From Oscillospiraceae bacterium (GTDB taxonomy: Bacteria; Bacillota; Clostridia; Oscillospirales; CAG-272), in NCBI GenBank assembly GCA_015063305.1, contig SVUJ01000004.1, positions 62,001 through 126,000 of the forward strand: a stretch of DNA of 64,000 nucleotides, read 5' to 3'. The position numbers and the translations under genes were made by a program. Shown here piece after piece: positions 1-8,216 of this stretch. Position 1 is the first letter of the stretch. Every line of letters begins with the position of its first letter. The notes under the pieces were generated by a model. The model was not told the DNA's origin, made no database searches, and worked only from the letters and a program-made list of their open reading frames with translations.

Positions 1-2097
1 TTTGGGGTACTGTCGTCTGTATTTATAAATATAAAGCAGAATATAGGGCTCATATTTTTTGTGTATGCGGTGATACTGTTTATCTATGTGAGCGTATGGC
101 TGAGAAATGATTGGAAAAGGGTAATCAAAGACCTACTTTTCATATTCGTGCCATTTTCCGCCGTTATGGCGGCGGTAAATCTTCCTCTTGTTATCACGGG
201 TTCTTTCTCGGATTATATATCTATGACAGGTCTTAGCGCGGCGGGCGCTAAGGGCGGTATGAGGGCAATACTTTTTGGCTGGATAGTGAATAACGTGGGG
301 GCATTCCGCTCAGCTCTCCCCCTCTCAATTACTACCCTTGCTGTCATTTTAACGCTCTTCTTTCTCCGAAGACGGCGCAAAAAAGGCAAAGATATCGCCG
401 AAGCGCCGACGACCGATGCGTGGCTTGGCGTTGCTTTTGCGGCGCTAGTTATTATCGGACTTGTCATTTTGAAATTTTCAAGCGGATTTGCGCACCTCAT
501 ACTTCCGGATCATTTTCTAAGCCCTTACGCGCTCTTTCTTGTGGTATTTCCCATCTTTGTTGCGATGGGAGTATGGGGGATAGTTGATATCATAGGGCAT
601 CGTGACACTTTGCGCGAAAATATGCTCATGTTCGCGCTTGCGGGCGCTTACTTTGCCATCTCCTATGGCTGTGGAAATTCGGGCGGACTTGCCGAGGGTC
701 AGGCATCCTTTGGAATAATTTTTATAGTAACGGCTCTACTCGTTTTGCTTGAGCATTCCTATTTGCGCATCGCGCGAGGGGCGATAGCGGCGGTCTGCAT
801 CCTGCTTATATTGCAGTTTGCCTCGAAGAAGATGGTATATCCTTATAATTGGTGGGGAATGGATGAGAGCGAGTATTGGTCGAACACCGAAACGATGGAT
901 ATCCCCTTGCTTGACGGCATAAAGGTATCACCCGAAACTAAAGCGGTGTATGAGGGGATATATAGCGCGGTGGTCGAAAACACCTCACCCGAGGACACTA
1001 TCTTCTGCTTTCCGCAGATACCTCTGTTTTACAGTCTGTGCGAGAGAAACGACCCCGGAACGTTTACCAAGGTACAATGGTTCGACGTTGCCTCGGATGC
1101 GGCTGTTTTATCAGATATAAACCTTCTTAGGGAAAATCCGCCAAAGGCGATAATAATTTATAACACCTCTGACTACGCCTATCAGTCGCACGAAAACGCC
1201 TTTCGTAACGGAGGCGAATCGGGAACGCGTATTATGCGCGAATATCTTTATAATTTTGTTGCGGATAACGCTTACACCTGCTACGGTCGCTTCGTTGCCA
1301 ACTCCAATTCGCTCACGCTCTGGATAGCCGATGACAGCGCCGAAGCGTTTGCCGTAAACTTTGAGCGCGGACGGGGAACGGCTGAAGACCCTTACGTTAT
1401 CTCTACTCCCGAACAGCTACAGTTTTTCGCCCGAATGGTAAACGCGGGGCGCACCTTTGCGGGACAGTATATCAGACAGGAAAATGATATCGATATGACG
1501 GGATATGAATTTATCTCTATCGGAGAGGCTTCGGGCGGCGCTTATTTTAGCGGCACTTACGACGGCGCGGGTCACGTGATAAGGGGAATAGATATGGTGA
1601 GCGAGAAGGAGCAGGTCGCACTTTTTGGCGGACTTGCGGGTTCGGTCTACAATCTCGGCATTGAGGGCTCAAGGATATCGGGCGTTTGCTGCGGCGGGAT
1701 AGCCGCCCACTCGGTCTACGGAAGCGCAAGTATAATCAACTGTTACTCGGCGGCTGATATCTCAGGATACAGGGTCGGCGCTATTTCCGATGATTTCGGC
1801 GGAATAGTTGAAAACTGTTTTGGCGCGGGATCTCTTTTGGGAGAGGAAACGGGGGCTGTATCCTTGTATATTCCTGAAAATATCAGAAACCTTTATATTT
1901 CGGAAGATAATTTTAAAAGCAGTTCTGAGGCGAATGAGGCTATAAATACAGTGCCGAGCTATATGCTTAACACCCGTGAGCTGGTGTATATCTTCAATGC
2001 TTATGTTGACGAGTGGAACAGGAGCGGTGAGAGAGGGGTACGTCTTTGCCGCTGGCAGATAGGCGCAGACGACCATATTATCTTTCTGAACGAATAA
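1..2097 (+). CDS. Polytopic membrane protein with C-terminal GLUG-type domain (5' partial)
   Basis: The frame is open from the first base of the window, so the true start lies upstream. The first 270 or so visible residues are strongly hydrophobic with about seven or eight membrane spans. A soluble stretch of about 160 residues follows. The tail (roughly the last 240 residues) opens with GRGTAEDPYVIST and runs through repeated Gly-rich segments such as GGLAGSVYNLG and CCGGIAAHS, the pattern of GLUG and related beta-helix repeats in exported surface proteins. The membrane part could be the end of a GT-C type glycosyltransferase, but no catalytic motif lies inside the window. The call as membrane protein plus extracellular beta-rich tail is secure; the enzyme class is a guess. 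Confidence 0.7.
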   Translation, partial: FGVLSSVFINIKQNIGLIFFVYAVILFIYVSVWLRNDWKRVIKDLLFIFVPFSAVMAAVNLPLVITGSFSDYISMTGLSAAGAKGGMRAILFGWIVNNVGAFRSALPLSITTLAVILTLFFLRRRRKKGKDIAEAPTTDAWLGVAFAALVIIGLVILKFSSGFAHLILPDHFLSPYALFLVVFPIFVAMGVWGIVDIIGHRDTLRENMLMFALAGAYFAISYGCGNSGGLAEGQASFGIIFIVTALLVLLEHSYLRIARGAIAAVCILLILQFASKKMVYPYNWWGMDESEYWSNTETMDIPLLDGIKVSPETKAVYEGIYSAVVENTSPEDTIFCFPQIPLFYSLCERNDPGTFTKVQWFDVASDAAVLSDINLLRENPPKAIIIYNTSDYAYQSHENAFRNGGESGTRIMREYLYNFVADNAYTCYGRFVANSNSLTLWIADDSAEAFAVNFERGRGTAEDPYVISTPEQLQFFARMVNAGRTFAGQYIRQENDIDMTGYEFISIGEASGGAYFSGTYDGAGHVIRGIDMVSEKEQVALFGGLAGSVYNLGIEGSRISGVCCGGIAAHSVYGSASIINCYSAADISGYRVGAISDDFGGIVENCFGAGSLLGEETGAVSLYIPENIRNLYISEDNFKSSSEANEAINTVPSYMLNTRELVYIFNAYVDEWNRSGERGVRLCRWQIGADDHIIFLNE

Positions 2098-2102
2098 AAA
2101 CA

Positions 2103-2141
2103 GGCGCTCGGGCGTCACGGATACCGTGACGCCCGAGCGCC
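2103..2141. terminator. Bidirectional hairpin terminator
   Basis: A perfect 18-base-pair stem with a 3-base ATA loop. On the minus strand it is followed by GTTTTTATTC, a good U-tract for the small Cys-rich gene. On the plus strand it follows the membrane protein stop by five bases but has only a weak T-run. Confidence 0.85.
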
Positions 2142-2154
2142 TTGTTCGGAAAAC

Positions 2155-2244
2155 TTAGCAACCGCAGCAGAAAATGAGAATAAGAGCAATGATTATTATC
2201 CAGATGCAGTTATCGTCAAAAAGATTGCACAGGCAGTTATTCAT
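2155..2244 (-). CDS. 29-residue Cys-rich membrane micropeptide
   Basis: A short open frame starting ATG with GGGAGGA seven bases upstream. It reads MNNCLCNLFDDNCIWIIII and continues with a hydrophobic run ending FCCGC. It has six cysteines and one predicted membrane span of about 15 residues, and it is followed immediately by a strong terminator on its own strand. Tiny Cys-rich hydrophobic proteins with Asn-Cys-Ile-Trp-Ile cores are common and mostly unstudied in Clostridia. The ribosome site, the exact fit between start and terminator, and the composition argue for a real gene. Function is unknown; a membrane or spore-coat-associated micropeptide is possible. Confidence 0.7.
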   Translation of the reverse strand: MNNCLCNLFDDNCIWIIIIALILIFCCGC

Positions 2245-2403
2245 ATTGAGTCCTCCCTTAAAAGATTAGCCTAAGTAGTAGGCCGAGGGGCTCTCGCCCT
2301 TCGATATCATATTATGAGAGTATTCGACCTTTTGTGATTGGGATTTGCGGCTTCAGATGTATATTGCTCTGTTAAGTTTGTACAGAAAAATTTGAAAACC
2401 CTA

Positions 2404-2432
2404 TTGAGAAAAAGACGAAAATATTATATAAT
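2404..2432 (+). promoter_or_regulatory. Sigma-A promoter of lepA
   Basis: TTGAGA, a 17-base spacer and TATAAT lie 35 bases before the lepA start codon. The rest of the stretch between the Cys-rich gene and lepA (2245-2466) shows only an AT-rich leader. Confidence 0.8.
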
Positions 2433-2466
2433 ATATATAATTATTACGATTTTGGAGTATAAACGG

Positions 2467-4284
2467 ATGTCAAACGGTGTAAATCAGAGCAATATAAGAA
2501 ATTTTTCTATCATAGCTCATATAGATCACGGCAAGTCTACCCTTGCGGATAGAATACTTGAAGCAACGCAGACTGTCGCCAAAAGAGATATGGAAGAACA
2601 GATACTCGACAATATGGACCTCGAAAAGGAAAGGGGAATAACCATAAAGGCGAGAGCTGTTCGTCTTGAATATACGGCTGACGGCGGTGAGAATTATGTG
2701 TTTAACCTTATAGATACTCCCGGTCACGTTGACTTTAATTACGAGGTTTCGCGCTCTCTGAATGCTTGTGACGGTGCGCTGCTTGTGGTCGACTCAACTC
2801 AGGGTATCGAGGCGCAGACTCTTGCAAACGCTTATCTTGCGGTCGATTCCGACCTTGAGATAGTTCCCGTTATAAATAAGATAGACCTTCCCTCGGCAGA
2901 CCCCGACAAGGTGCGCGCCGAGATAGAGGACGTTATCGGAATCCCCGCTGAGGGCTGTCCCGCGGTGTCGGCAAAGACAGGTCTTAACATAGAGCAGGTG
3001 CTCGAGGCGGTGGTGAGAGATATCCCATCTCCTGTGGGAGACGCGAACGCTCCCCTCAAGGCTCTTATTTTCGACTCCTATTACGACAGCTATCTCGGAG
3101 TTGTGGTATACGTGAGAATACTCGACGGAAAGCTCAGAAGCGGAGATAAGATATTGCTTATGAACTCGGGCGCTACCTTTGACGTGGTTGACGTTGGATA
3201 TATGGCTCCGTTTGGTCTGAAGAAGGCAGACGAGCTTTCGGCGGGCGAGGTTGGATATATAACCGCATCTATCAAAAATATAGGTGACACGCGCGTGGGA
3301 GATACGGTAACTCTTGCCGCCGAGCCTACCGCCGAGCCTTGCCCCGGATTTAAGGCGGTACAGCCGATGGTATATGCGGGAATATATCCCGCGGACGGCG
3401 CAAAGTACGGAGACCTTCGCGACGCGCTTGAAAAGCTTCAGCTCAACGATGCGGCGCTCGTCTTCGAGCCCGAAACCTCCATCGCGCTCGGATTTGGCTT
3501 CAGATGCGGATTTTTGGGACTGCTCCACATGGAGATAATAGAGGAGCGACTTGAGCGAGAGTTCAATCTTGATCTTATAACCACTGCCCCCTCGGTCATC
3601 TACGAGATAAAGAAAAAGGGAGGAGAGGTAGTAAGGATAGACAATCCCTCGAATTATCCCACGGCAGACGAGATAGAGATAGCTTACGAGCCTGTTGTGA
3701 AGGCAAGTATAATCACTCCTACCGAATACGTGGGCGGACTTATGGATCTTTGTCAGGACAGACGCGGAACATTCCACGATATGAAATATATCGATGCTCA
3801 GCGAGTGGAGCTTCACTATGACCTTCCGCTCAACGAGATAATCTACGACTTTTTCGACGCGCTCAAGAGCCGTTCGCGCGGCTATGCTTCTCTTGACTAC
3901 GAGCTTGGCGATTACGTGCCGAGTAAGCTTGTAAAGCTTGATTTTCTGCTCAACGGTGAGCAGGTCGACGCGCTTTCCTTTATAGTTCACGAGGAAAAGG
4001 CTTATGCCAGAGCAAGGCGTATCGCAGAGAAGCTGAAGGACAATATCCCAAGGCAGCTCTTTGAAGTGCCGATACAGGCGGCTATAGGCTCTAAGATAAT
4101 AGCGAGAGAGACCGTTAAGGCTATGCGAAAGGACGTTCTTGCCAAGTGCTACGGCGGTGACATTACCCGTAAGAAGAAGCTGCTTGAAAAGCAGAAAGAG
4201 GGTAAGAAAAAGATGCGTCAGCTCGGTTCTGTTCAGGTGTCGCCTGAGGCGTTTATGGCGGTGCTCAAGCTTGACGACAATTGA
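2467..4284 (+). CDS. lepA: Elongation factor 4 (translational GTPase LepA)
   Basis: A ribosome-bound GTPase of the EF-G family that acts in translation elongation and initiation. The start chosen is the ATG giving [20 protein letters not shown]; the frame is open further upstream, but that part overlaps the promoter and is not conserved. GGAG precedes the ATG. The P-loop AHIDHGKST is at residues 17-25, DTPGH near 84 and NKID near 139, followed by EF-G-like domains and the LepA C-terminal domain ending in [15 protein letters not shown]. The 605 residues match the usual length. It is followed by hemW, a frequent Clostridia arrangement. Confidence 0.97.
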   Translation: MSNGVNQSNIRNFSIIAHIDHGKSTLADRILEATQTVAKRDMEEQILDNMDLEKERGITIKARAVRLEYTADGGENYVFNLIDTPGHVDFNYEVSRSLNACDGALLVVDSTQGIEAQTLANAYLAVDSDLEIVPVINKIDLPSADPDKVRAEIEDVIGIPAEGCPAVSAKTGLNIEQVLEAVVRDIPSPVGDANAPLKALIFDSYYDSYLGVVVYVRILDGKLRSGDKILLMNSGATFDVVDVGYMAPFGLKKADELSAGEVGYITASIKNIGDTRVGDTVTLAAEPTAEPCPGFKAVQPMVYAGIYPADGAKYGDLRDALEKLQLNDAALVFEPETSIALGFGFRCGFLGLLHMEIIEERLEREFNLDLITTAPSVIYEIKKKGGEVVRIDNPSNYPTADEIEIAYEPVVKASIITPTEYVGGLMDLCQDRRGTFHDMKYIDAQRVELHYDLPLNEIIYDFFDALKSRSRGYASLDYELGDYVPSKLVKLDFLLNGEQVDALSFIVHEEKAYARARRIAEKLKDNIPRQLFEVPIQAAIGSKIIARETVKAMRKDVLAKCYGGDITRKKKLLEKQKEGKKKMRQLGSVQVSPEAFMAVLKLDDN

Positions 4285-4306
4285 TATTGAAATTTTGATA
4301 TTTACG

Positions 4307-4331
4307 GGGGATAATGGGCGACATTATCCCC
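4307..4331 (+). terminator. Hairpin between lepA and hemW
   Basis: GGGGATAAT pairs with ATTATCCCC around a 7-base loop. There is no U-tract, so it is at most a weak terminator or an attenuating or processing hairpin inside a lepA-hemW transcript. Confidence 0.4.
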
Positions 4332-4350
4332 TGTGAAGTAAAGGGGAATT

Positions 4351-5478
4351 ATGAAGAAGCTTGGGTTATATATCCATCTGCCTTTTTGTGTGCAGAAATG
4401 CCTGTATTGCGATTTCTGCTCCTTTGCGGGGAGCGACCGAGAGCTGATGAGGGCTTACGTGTCGCGCCTTTGCCGCGATATCGGGGAGTGGTCTGCGCGC
4501 TGTGCCGAGCATTCTGTGGATACGGTGTATTTTGGTGGCGGAACGCCTACTCTTTTACCAATATCCGAATTCGAGAGGCTGATGGGGGCAATAAACAGAT
4601 ATTTTAAGCTTGATAAGGATTGCGAGATAAGCAGTGAATGTAATCCCGCCACGGCAGACAGGGAGTATCTCGGCGCTTTGCGCAAAATGGGTGTGAACCG
4701 CCTTAGCATAGGACTTCAGAGCGCTAATGAGAATGAACTCAGGGCGATAGGGCGGATACACAGCTATGCCGACTTTGTCGACACCTACAATAGCGCGCGG
4801 AGCGCGGGCTTTGACAATATAAGCGCCGACCTTATGTACGGTATACCCGAGCAGAGTATCAAGTCGTTTGAGAGGACGCTTGACGAGGTGATATCGCTTG
4901 AGCCCGAGCATATATCGGCGTACGGTCTTAAGATAGAGGAAGGCACGCCCTTTGGCAGAATGAGGGATAGCCTTATCTTGCCCAACGAGGACAGCGAATA
5001 CGATATGTATATGCTTTGCTCAGAGTGTCTTGAGGGCGCGGGATATAATAAATACGAGATAAGTAATTTTGCACATAAAGGATATGCTTCGCGGCATAAT
5101 ATTAAATATTGGATGGGTGAGGAATATCTGGGGTTTGGGGTGTCGGCACATTCTTATTTTGGCGAGTGCCGCTTTGCCAATTCTCGTGATATAGACGCGT
5201 ATATCCGCGGTGCTGACATATGCTCGGAGAACAGGCATATATCGCCCCCCGAGAAGCTGACCGAGTACGTTATGCTTAGAATGAGGTTGACGTGCGGAGT
5301 TGATCACGGTGACTTCAAGGCTCGCTTTGACGAGGATTTTGAAGCTCTTTATTCAAAAAAGCTTGACGGCTACGTCAAGCAGGGGTTCGTGATATCAGAG
5401 CAGGGCAGGACATTCTTTTCGGACAAAGGCTTTTTTGTGAGCAACTATATTTTGTCGGATATACTTGATTTTGAATAG
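4351..5478 (+). CDS. hemW: Radical SAM heme chaperone HemW
   Basis: A HemW-type protein, formerly called oxygen-independent coproporphyrinogen oxidase-like, thought to bind heme and deliver it to membrane cytochromes. Residues 7-23 read YIHLPFCVQKCLYCDFC, with the radical SAM cysteines C13, C17 and C20. FGGGTPT follows near residue 64, and the HemN C-terminal domain forms the end. The 375 residues are typical of HemW. The ATG has AAGGGG just upstream and lies 66 bases after lepA, so cotranscription is likely. No heme biosynthesis gene is visible nearby, in line with a chaperone rather than a biosynthetic role. Confidence 0.93.
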   Translation: MKKLGLYIHLPFCVQKCLYCDFCSFAGSDRELMRAYVSRLCRDIGEWSARCAEHSVDTVYFGGGTPTLLPISEFERLMGAINRYFKLDKDCEISSECNPATADREYLGALRKMGVNRLSIGLQSANENELRAIGRIHSYADFVDTYNSARSAGFDNISADLMYGIPEQSIKSFERTLDEVISLEPEHISAYGLKIEEGTPFGRMRDSLILPNEDSEYDMYMLCSECLEGAGYNKYEISNFAHKGYASRHNIKYWMGEEYLGFGVSAHSYFGECRFANSRDIDAYIRGADICSENRHISPPEKLTEYVMLRMRLTCGVDHGDFKARFDEDFEALYSKKLDGYVKQGFVISEQGRTFFSDKGFFVSNYILSDILDFE

Positions 5479-5498
5479 AAGAAAATCTATTAAACCTG

Positions 5499-5527
5499 TT
5501 GACTTTAGGGGCAAAATATAATAAAAT
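5499..5527 (+). promoter_or_regulatory. Sigma-A promoter of the DUF1292 gene
   Basis: TTGACT, a 17-base spacer and TAAAAT stand 35 bases upstream of the DUF1292 start codon. Confidence 0.7.
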
Positions 5528-5561
5528 AAGAATAGGAAAAATCATAAAAGGAGATAATGAT

Positions 5562-5855
5562 ATGGACGAGAACATAATGGATAATGATTTCTTTACTCTT
5601 ACCGATGAAGAGGGAAACGAGATAGAATTTGAACTGGTTGCCGAGTGCGAAAAAGACGGCAATAAATATTTCGCTATGATACCCGTTGAGGACGATAAGG
5701 ATAACGACGGTGACGTGTGCGAGTATATCGTACTCAAGCTTGTTGAGGAGGACGGCGAGGAGGTGCTCGTTACTATCGACGATGACGACGAGCTTGACGA
5801 TATCGCCGATTACTTCGACGATCTCTTTTCTCAGGAGATAGATTACGACGCGTGA
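5562..5855 (+). CDS. DUF1292 domain protein
   Basis: A 97-residue acidic protein. The start is the ATG after AAAGGAGA; a longer frame exists but would begin inside the promoter. The core FFTLTDEEGNEIEFELV, KYFAMIPVE and EYIVLKLVEEDGEEVLVTI is the DUF1292 pattern (YrzB-like), a small beta-rich protein widespread in Firmicutes. In many genomes it sits with the IreB and RuvX genes; here it follows hemW under its own promoter. The biochemical role is unknown. Family assignment is confident, function is not. Confidence 0.88.
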   Translation: MDENIMDNDFFTLTDEEGNEIEFELVAECEKDGNKYFAMIPVEDDKDNDGDVCEYIVLKLVEEDGEEVLVTIDDDDELDDIADYFDDLFSQEIDYDA

Positions 5856-5920
5856 TCTTAAGTTAAACAGTGTTACTCCTGCTTAGTGCGTGATAATCAT
5901 GAAAAAAACCTACAAATAGA

Positions 5921-6090
5921 AAAAGGAGCCCGAAACAGAGTTCGAGCGTGGTTTGCAGACCTCCCTCGCTTATCCTCGATTGACTTGTCTCGACAGTAAG
6001 CGCAGGACGTTGGGAGCAGTAAAGCGCGAGATAGGGCGCCGCCTTGCAACGCAGGGTTTCTCTATCCTGGTTACACGGCTCGGCGGGGTA
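5921..6090 (+). ncRNA. Candidate structured RNA, class unknown
   Basis: The 294-base gap between the DUF1292 gene and secG has no plausible protein but is GC-rich and full of pairings. GAGCC 5926-5930 pairs with GGCTC 6077-6081. CGAA 5932-5935 pairs with TTCG 5941-5944. CTCCC 5961-5965 pairs with GGGAG 6012-6016, enclosing CGCTTA 5967-5972 with TAAGCG 5997-6002 and TCGA with TCGA inside. GATAG 6030-6034 pairs with CTATC 6062-6066. The plus strand is favoured by GATAAT at 5892-5897 and the hairpin at 6093-6140, but the -35 is poor. 6S RNA would fit the size; I did not find diagnostic motifs of SRP RNA, RNase P RNA or tmRNA. Confidence 0.35.
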
Positions 6091-6092
6091 TA

Positions 6093-6140
6093 AAATGAAT
6101 TTGGGGCTGTCGCGCTTAAGCAACAGCCCCAAATTCATTT
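6093..6140. terminator. Bidirectional hairpin terminator between candidate RNA and secG
   Basis: A perfect 18-base-pair stem (AAATGAATTTGGGGCTGT and its complement) around a 12-base loop. It begins nine bases past the secG stop on the minus strand and could also end the candidate RNA on the plus strand. Confidence 0.8.
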
Positions 6141-6149
6141 AAAAGCAAA

Positions 6150-6395
6150 TTACATATATGCTTTTGCAACTACGATAAACATAACGACCATTACAACAAC
6201 GAATACGAAAGAGAGAATTGTTGTTGCTCTGCTGAATATTTTATCAGTCGTTTTACCCTTGGTCTTGCCGAAGAATGTTTCAGCGCCGCCTGCGATAGAG
6301 CCGGAAAGTCTTTTATCCTTGCCCGACTGCATAAGAACGCAAGCCACAAGAATTGCAGCCAAGACCAAAATAACTACACCAAGTGCTATTTCCAT
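6150..6395 (-). CDS. secG: Preprotein translocase subunit SecG
   Basis: A small partner of SecYE in the membrane protein-export channel. The start chosen is the ATG preceded by GGAGG; the longer frame has no such site. The product is 81 residues with two membrane helices (about 1-22 and 57-80) flanking the conserved SecG loop MQSGKDKRLSGSIAGGAETF, with the Gly-rich stretch typical of the family. Length is normal. In many Firmicutes secG is followed by rnr and smpB; here it is a single-gene unit ending at the terminator. Confidence 0.93.
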   Translation of the reverse strand: MEIALGVVILVLAAILVACVLMQSGKDKRLSGSIAGGAETFFGKTKGKTTDKIFSRATTILSFVFVVVMVVMFIVVAKAYM

Positions 6396-6528
6396 TATAA
6401 ACCTCCGAGTTATGATATTTCGCCAATTCGGCGAACGAGATTGCATTAACGCTCTAATTGTATCACATCTTTTTAAAAAAAGCAATAGTAATTTTCAAAA
6501 AAATAAAAATTTATAAGAGGAAAACAAA

Positions 6529-7074
6529 ATGAAGCTTGAAAAAGGACGTCCTTCCTACATATCGGACAGAGAAAAAAGAGAAATTGCGGTCTACGATATG
6601 CTTGACCGCCTGGATATAGAATACGAAAGAGTTGACCACGAGGCGGCTATGACGATGGAAGCCTGTGTGGCGGTTGACGAGGCGCTTGGGGTTGCTATGT
6701 GCAAAAATCTGTTTTTGTGCAACAGACAGAAGACCGATTTCTATCTTCTCCTTATGCCCGGGGACAAGCCCTTTAAGACTAAGGAGATATCGGGACAGAT
6801 AGGAAGCGCCCGTCTTTCCTTTGCCTCTGCAGAGGATATGGGCAAATATCTCGGTGTCATGCCCGGCTCTGTGAGTGTGATGGGACTTATGAACGATGAA
6901 GAGCGGGACGTGAGGTTACTTATAGACAAAGACCTTAAGGATTGCGAATTTTTTGGCTGTCACCCCTGTATGAACACATCGAGCATAAAGATAAAAACGG
7001 CTGACCTTTTTGACATAATATTACCTAAGCTTGGATATACGCCTACTTACGTTACCTTAAAGGGTGAAGATTGA
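6529..7074 (+). CDS. ProX-type aminoacyl-tRNA deacylase (YbaK/EbsC domain)
   Basis: A stand-alone editing-domain protein of the YbaK/ProX superfamily, which hydrolyses mischarged tRNA such as Ala-tRNA(Pro). The 181 residues contain YERVDHEAAMTMEAC, CKNLFLCNRQKTDFYLLLMPGDKPF (the conserved Lys and Leu-Met-Pro region) and GVMPGSVSVMGLMND (the Gly-x-x-Pro substrate loop). GAGG lies upstream of the ATG. It is divergent from secG and overlaps or abuts the flavoprotein gene downstream, so the two are probably cotranscribed. Confidence 0.88.
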   Translation: MKLEKGRPSYISDREKREIAVYDMLDRLDIEYERVDHEAAMTMEACVAVDEALGVAMCKNLFLCNRQKTDFYLLLMPGDKPFKTKEISGQIGSARLSFASAEDMGKYLGVMPGSVSVMGLMNDEERDVRLLIDKDLKDCEFFGCHPCMNTSSIKIKTADLFDIILPKLGYTPTYVTLKGED

Positions 7075-7079
7075 TAAAA

Positions 7080-8168
7080 ATGGAGCAAAAGAATAAAAGT
7101 ATTTATGATATTGCCGTGGTGGGGGCAGGGCCTGCGGGGGCTGTTTTTGTCAAGGAATTAGCCGAAGCGCGCCCCGACCTTAAAATAGCTCTTATAGACG
7201 GACAGTCTCCGGATTCCGCCAAGCCGTGCGGCGGTCTTCTCGCGCCTGACGCGCAAAAACTTTTAGCAAGATTTGATTTAGTGCTTCCCAAGAGCGTTCT
7301 TGAAGACCCTCAGATATTCGCGGTGGAAACTATCGATATCGGGCAGAAGTTGGTCAGATATTATCAAAGACATTATCTGAATATGGACAGATACGCCTTT
7401 GACAGATGGCTTATCTCGCTCGTTCCGCCGTCTGTTAATATCTGTAAGGGAAGATGCAAGGAAATAAAAAAAGAGGGCGGACTTTACGATCTTTCTGTAA
7501 GGTGTGGCGACGGGGAGGAGCGCATAAGCGCGAAGGCTATTGTTGGAGCAGATGGCGGGGGTTCGGTTGTAAGACGTACATTTTTTGCCCCTATGCGTGT
7601 TCAGTACGTTGCGATACAGCAATGGTTTGAAAACAGAGGGCAGAGGTTGCCCTATTACTCCTGTATATTTGATGCCAAAACGAGCGACAGCTGCTCGTGG
7701 ACGATACATAAGGGAAACCACGTTATATTCGGCGGAGCATTTGAAAGGCAGGGCTGCCGCGGGGCGTTTGATGAACAGAAATCAAGGCTTGAGGATTTTC
7801 TGGGAGAGCCTTTCGGAGAGCCTGTTAAGACCGAGGCGTGTCTTGTTTCAAGTCCGCGCGCGATGAAGGATTTCTGCACGGGCAAGGAGAGCGTTTTCCT
7901 CCTTGGCGAGGCGGCGGGATTTATAAGCGCCAGCTCCTTTGAGGGGCTCAGCAGCGCGATGCACAGCGGAAAGATACTTGCCGATGCCTTTGCCAAGGGC
8001 GCTGACTATGATGACGTGCAGAGAATATACCGTAAAAACACACGCGCTCTGCGCCTCAAACTCCGCCAGAAATCGGTAAAAAGAGCTTTTTTGTGCAATA
8101 GCTTTACCAGAGCTCTTATAATGAGAAGCGGAATACAGAGTATAAGTCCTTATAAAAAGAAGAAATAG
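7080..8168 (+). CDS. FAD-dependent oxidoreductase, geranylgeranyl-reductase-like
   Basis: A flavoprotein of the GGR/lipid-reductase type. VVGAGPAGA at residues 13-21 is the FAD dinucleotide-binding turn, CGGLLAP follows, GADGGGSVVR is near 154, and the second FAD motif LLGEAAGFIS is near 276. The 362 residues match family proteins that reduce isoprenoid chains or oxidise small molecules. The start could also be TTG 7071, which overlaps the previous stop; the ATG at 7080 is preferred. Coupling to the deacylase gene suggests cotranscription, not a shared pathway. The substrate cannot be read from the sequence. Confidence 0.82.
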   Translation: MEQKNKSIYDIAVVGAGPAGAVFVKELAEARPDLKIALIDGQSPDSAKPCGGLLAPDAQKLLARFDLVLPKSVLEDPQIFAVETIDIGQKLVRYYQRHYLNMDRYAFDRWLISLVPPSVNICKGRCKEIKKEGGLYDLSVRCGDGEERISAKAIVGADGGGSVVRRTFFAPMRVQYVAIQQWFENRGQRLPYYSCIFDAKTSDSCSWTIHKGNHVIFGGAFERQGCRGAFDEQKSRLEDFLGEPFGEPVKTEACLVSSPRAMKDFCTGKESVFLLGEAAGFISASSFEGLSSAMHSGKILADAFAKGADYDDVQRIYRKNTRALRLKLRQKSVKRAFLCNSFTRALIMRSGIQSISPYKKKK

Positions 8169-8181
8169 AGGAATATTTACT

Positions 8182-8216
8182 AAAAAAGTCGCCCTTTTAT
8201 AAGGGCGACTTTTTTA
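8182..8216. terminator. Bidirectional terminator between flavoprotein and alr
   Basis: AAAAAAGTCGCCCTT pairs with AAGGGCGACTTTTTT around TTAT, giving A- and T-runs on both sides that serve the two convergent genes. Confidence 0.92.

Noticed and set aside
2794-3990. 398-residue open frame antisense to lepA
   Set aside because: It has no family resemblance and lacks a ribosome site. Long antisense frames appear behind many genes here (also behind tex, msmK, lon and the COG0523 gene) because of codon bias in the real genes.
5921-6090. SRP RNA, tmRNA or RNase P RNA as identity of the structured RNA
   Set aside because: GGGAGCAG at 6012-6019 resembles part of the SRP loop, but the GGAA tetraloop context is missing and the bases pair with CTCCC. 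No tRNA-like end or tag frame for tmRNA, and no P4 motif for RNase P.
5863-6138. 91-residue minus-strand frame in the DUF1292-secG gap
   Set aside because: No ribosome site or motif; the region is dense in RNA pairings, and the frame crosses the secG terminator.
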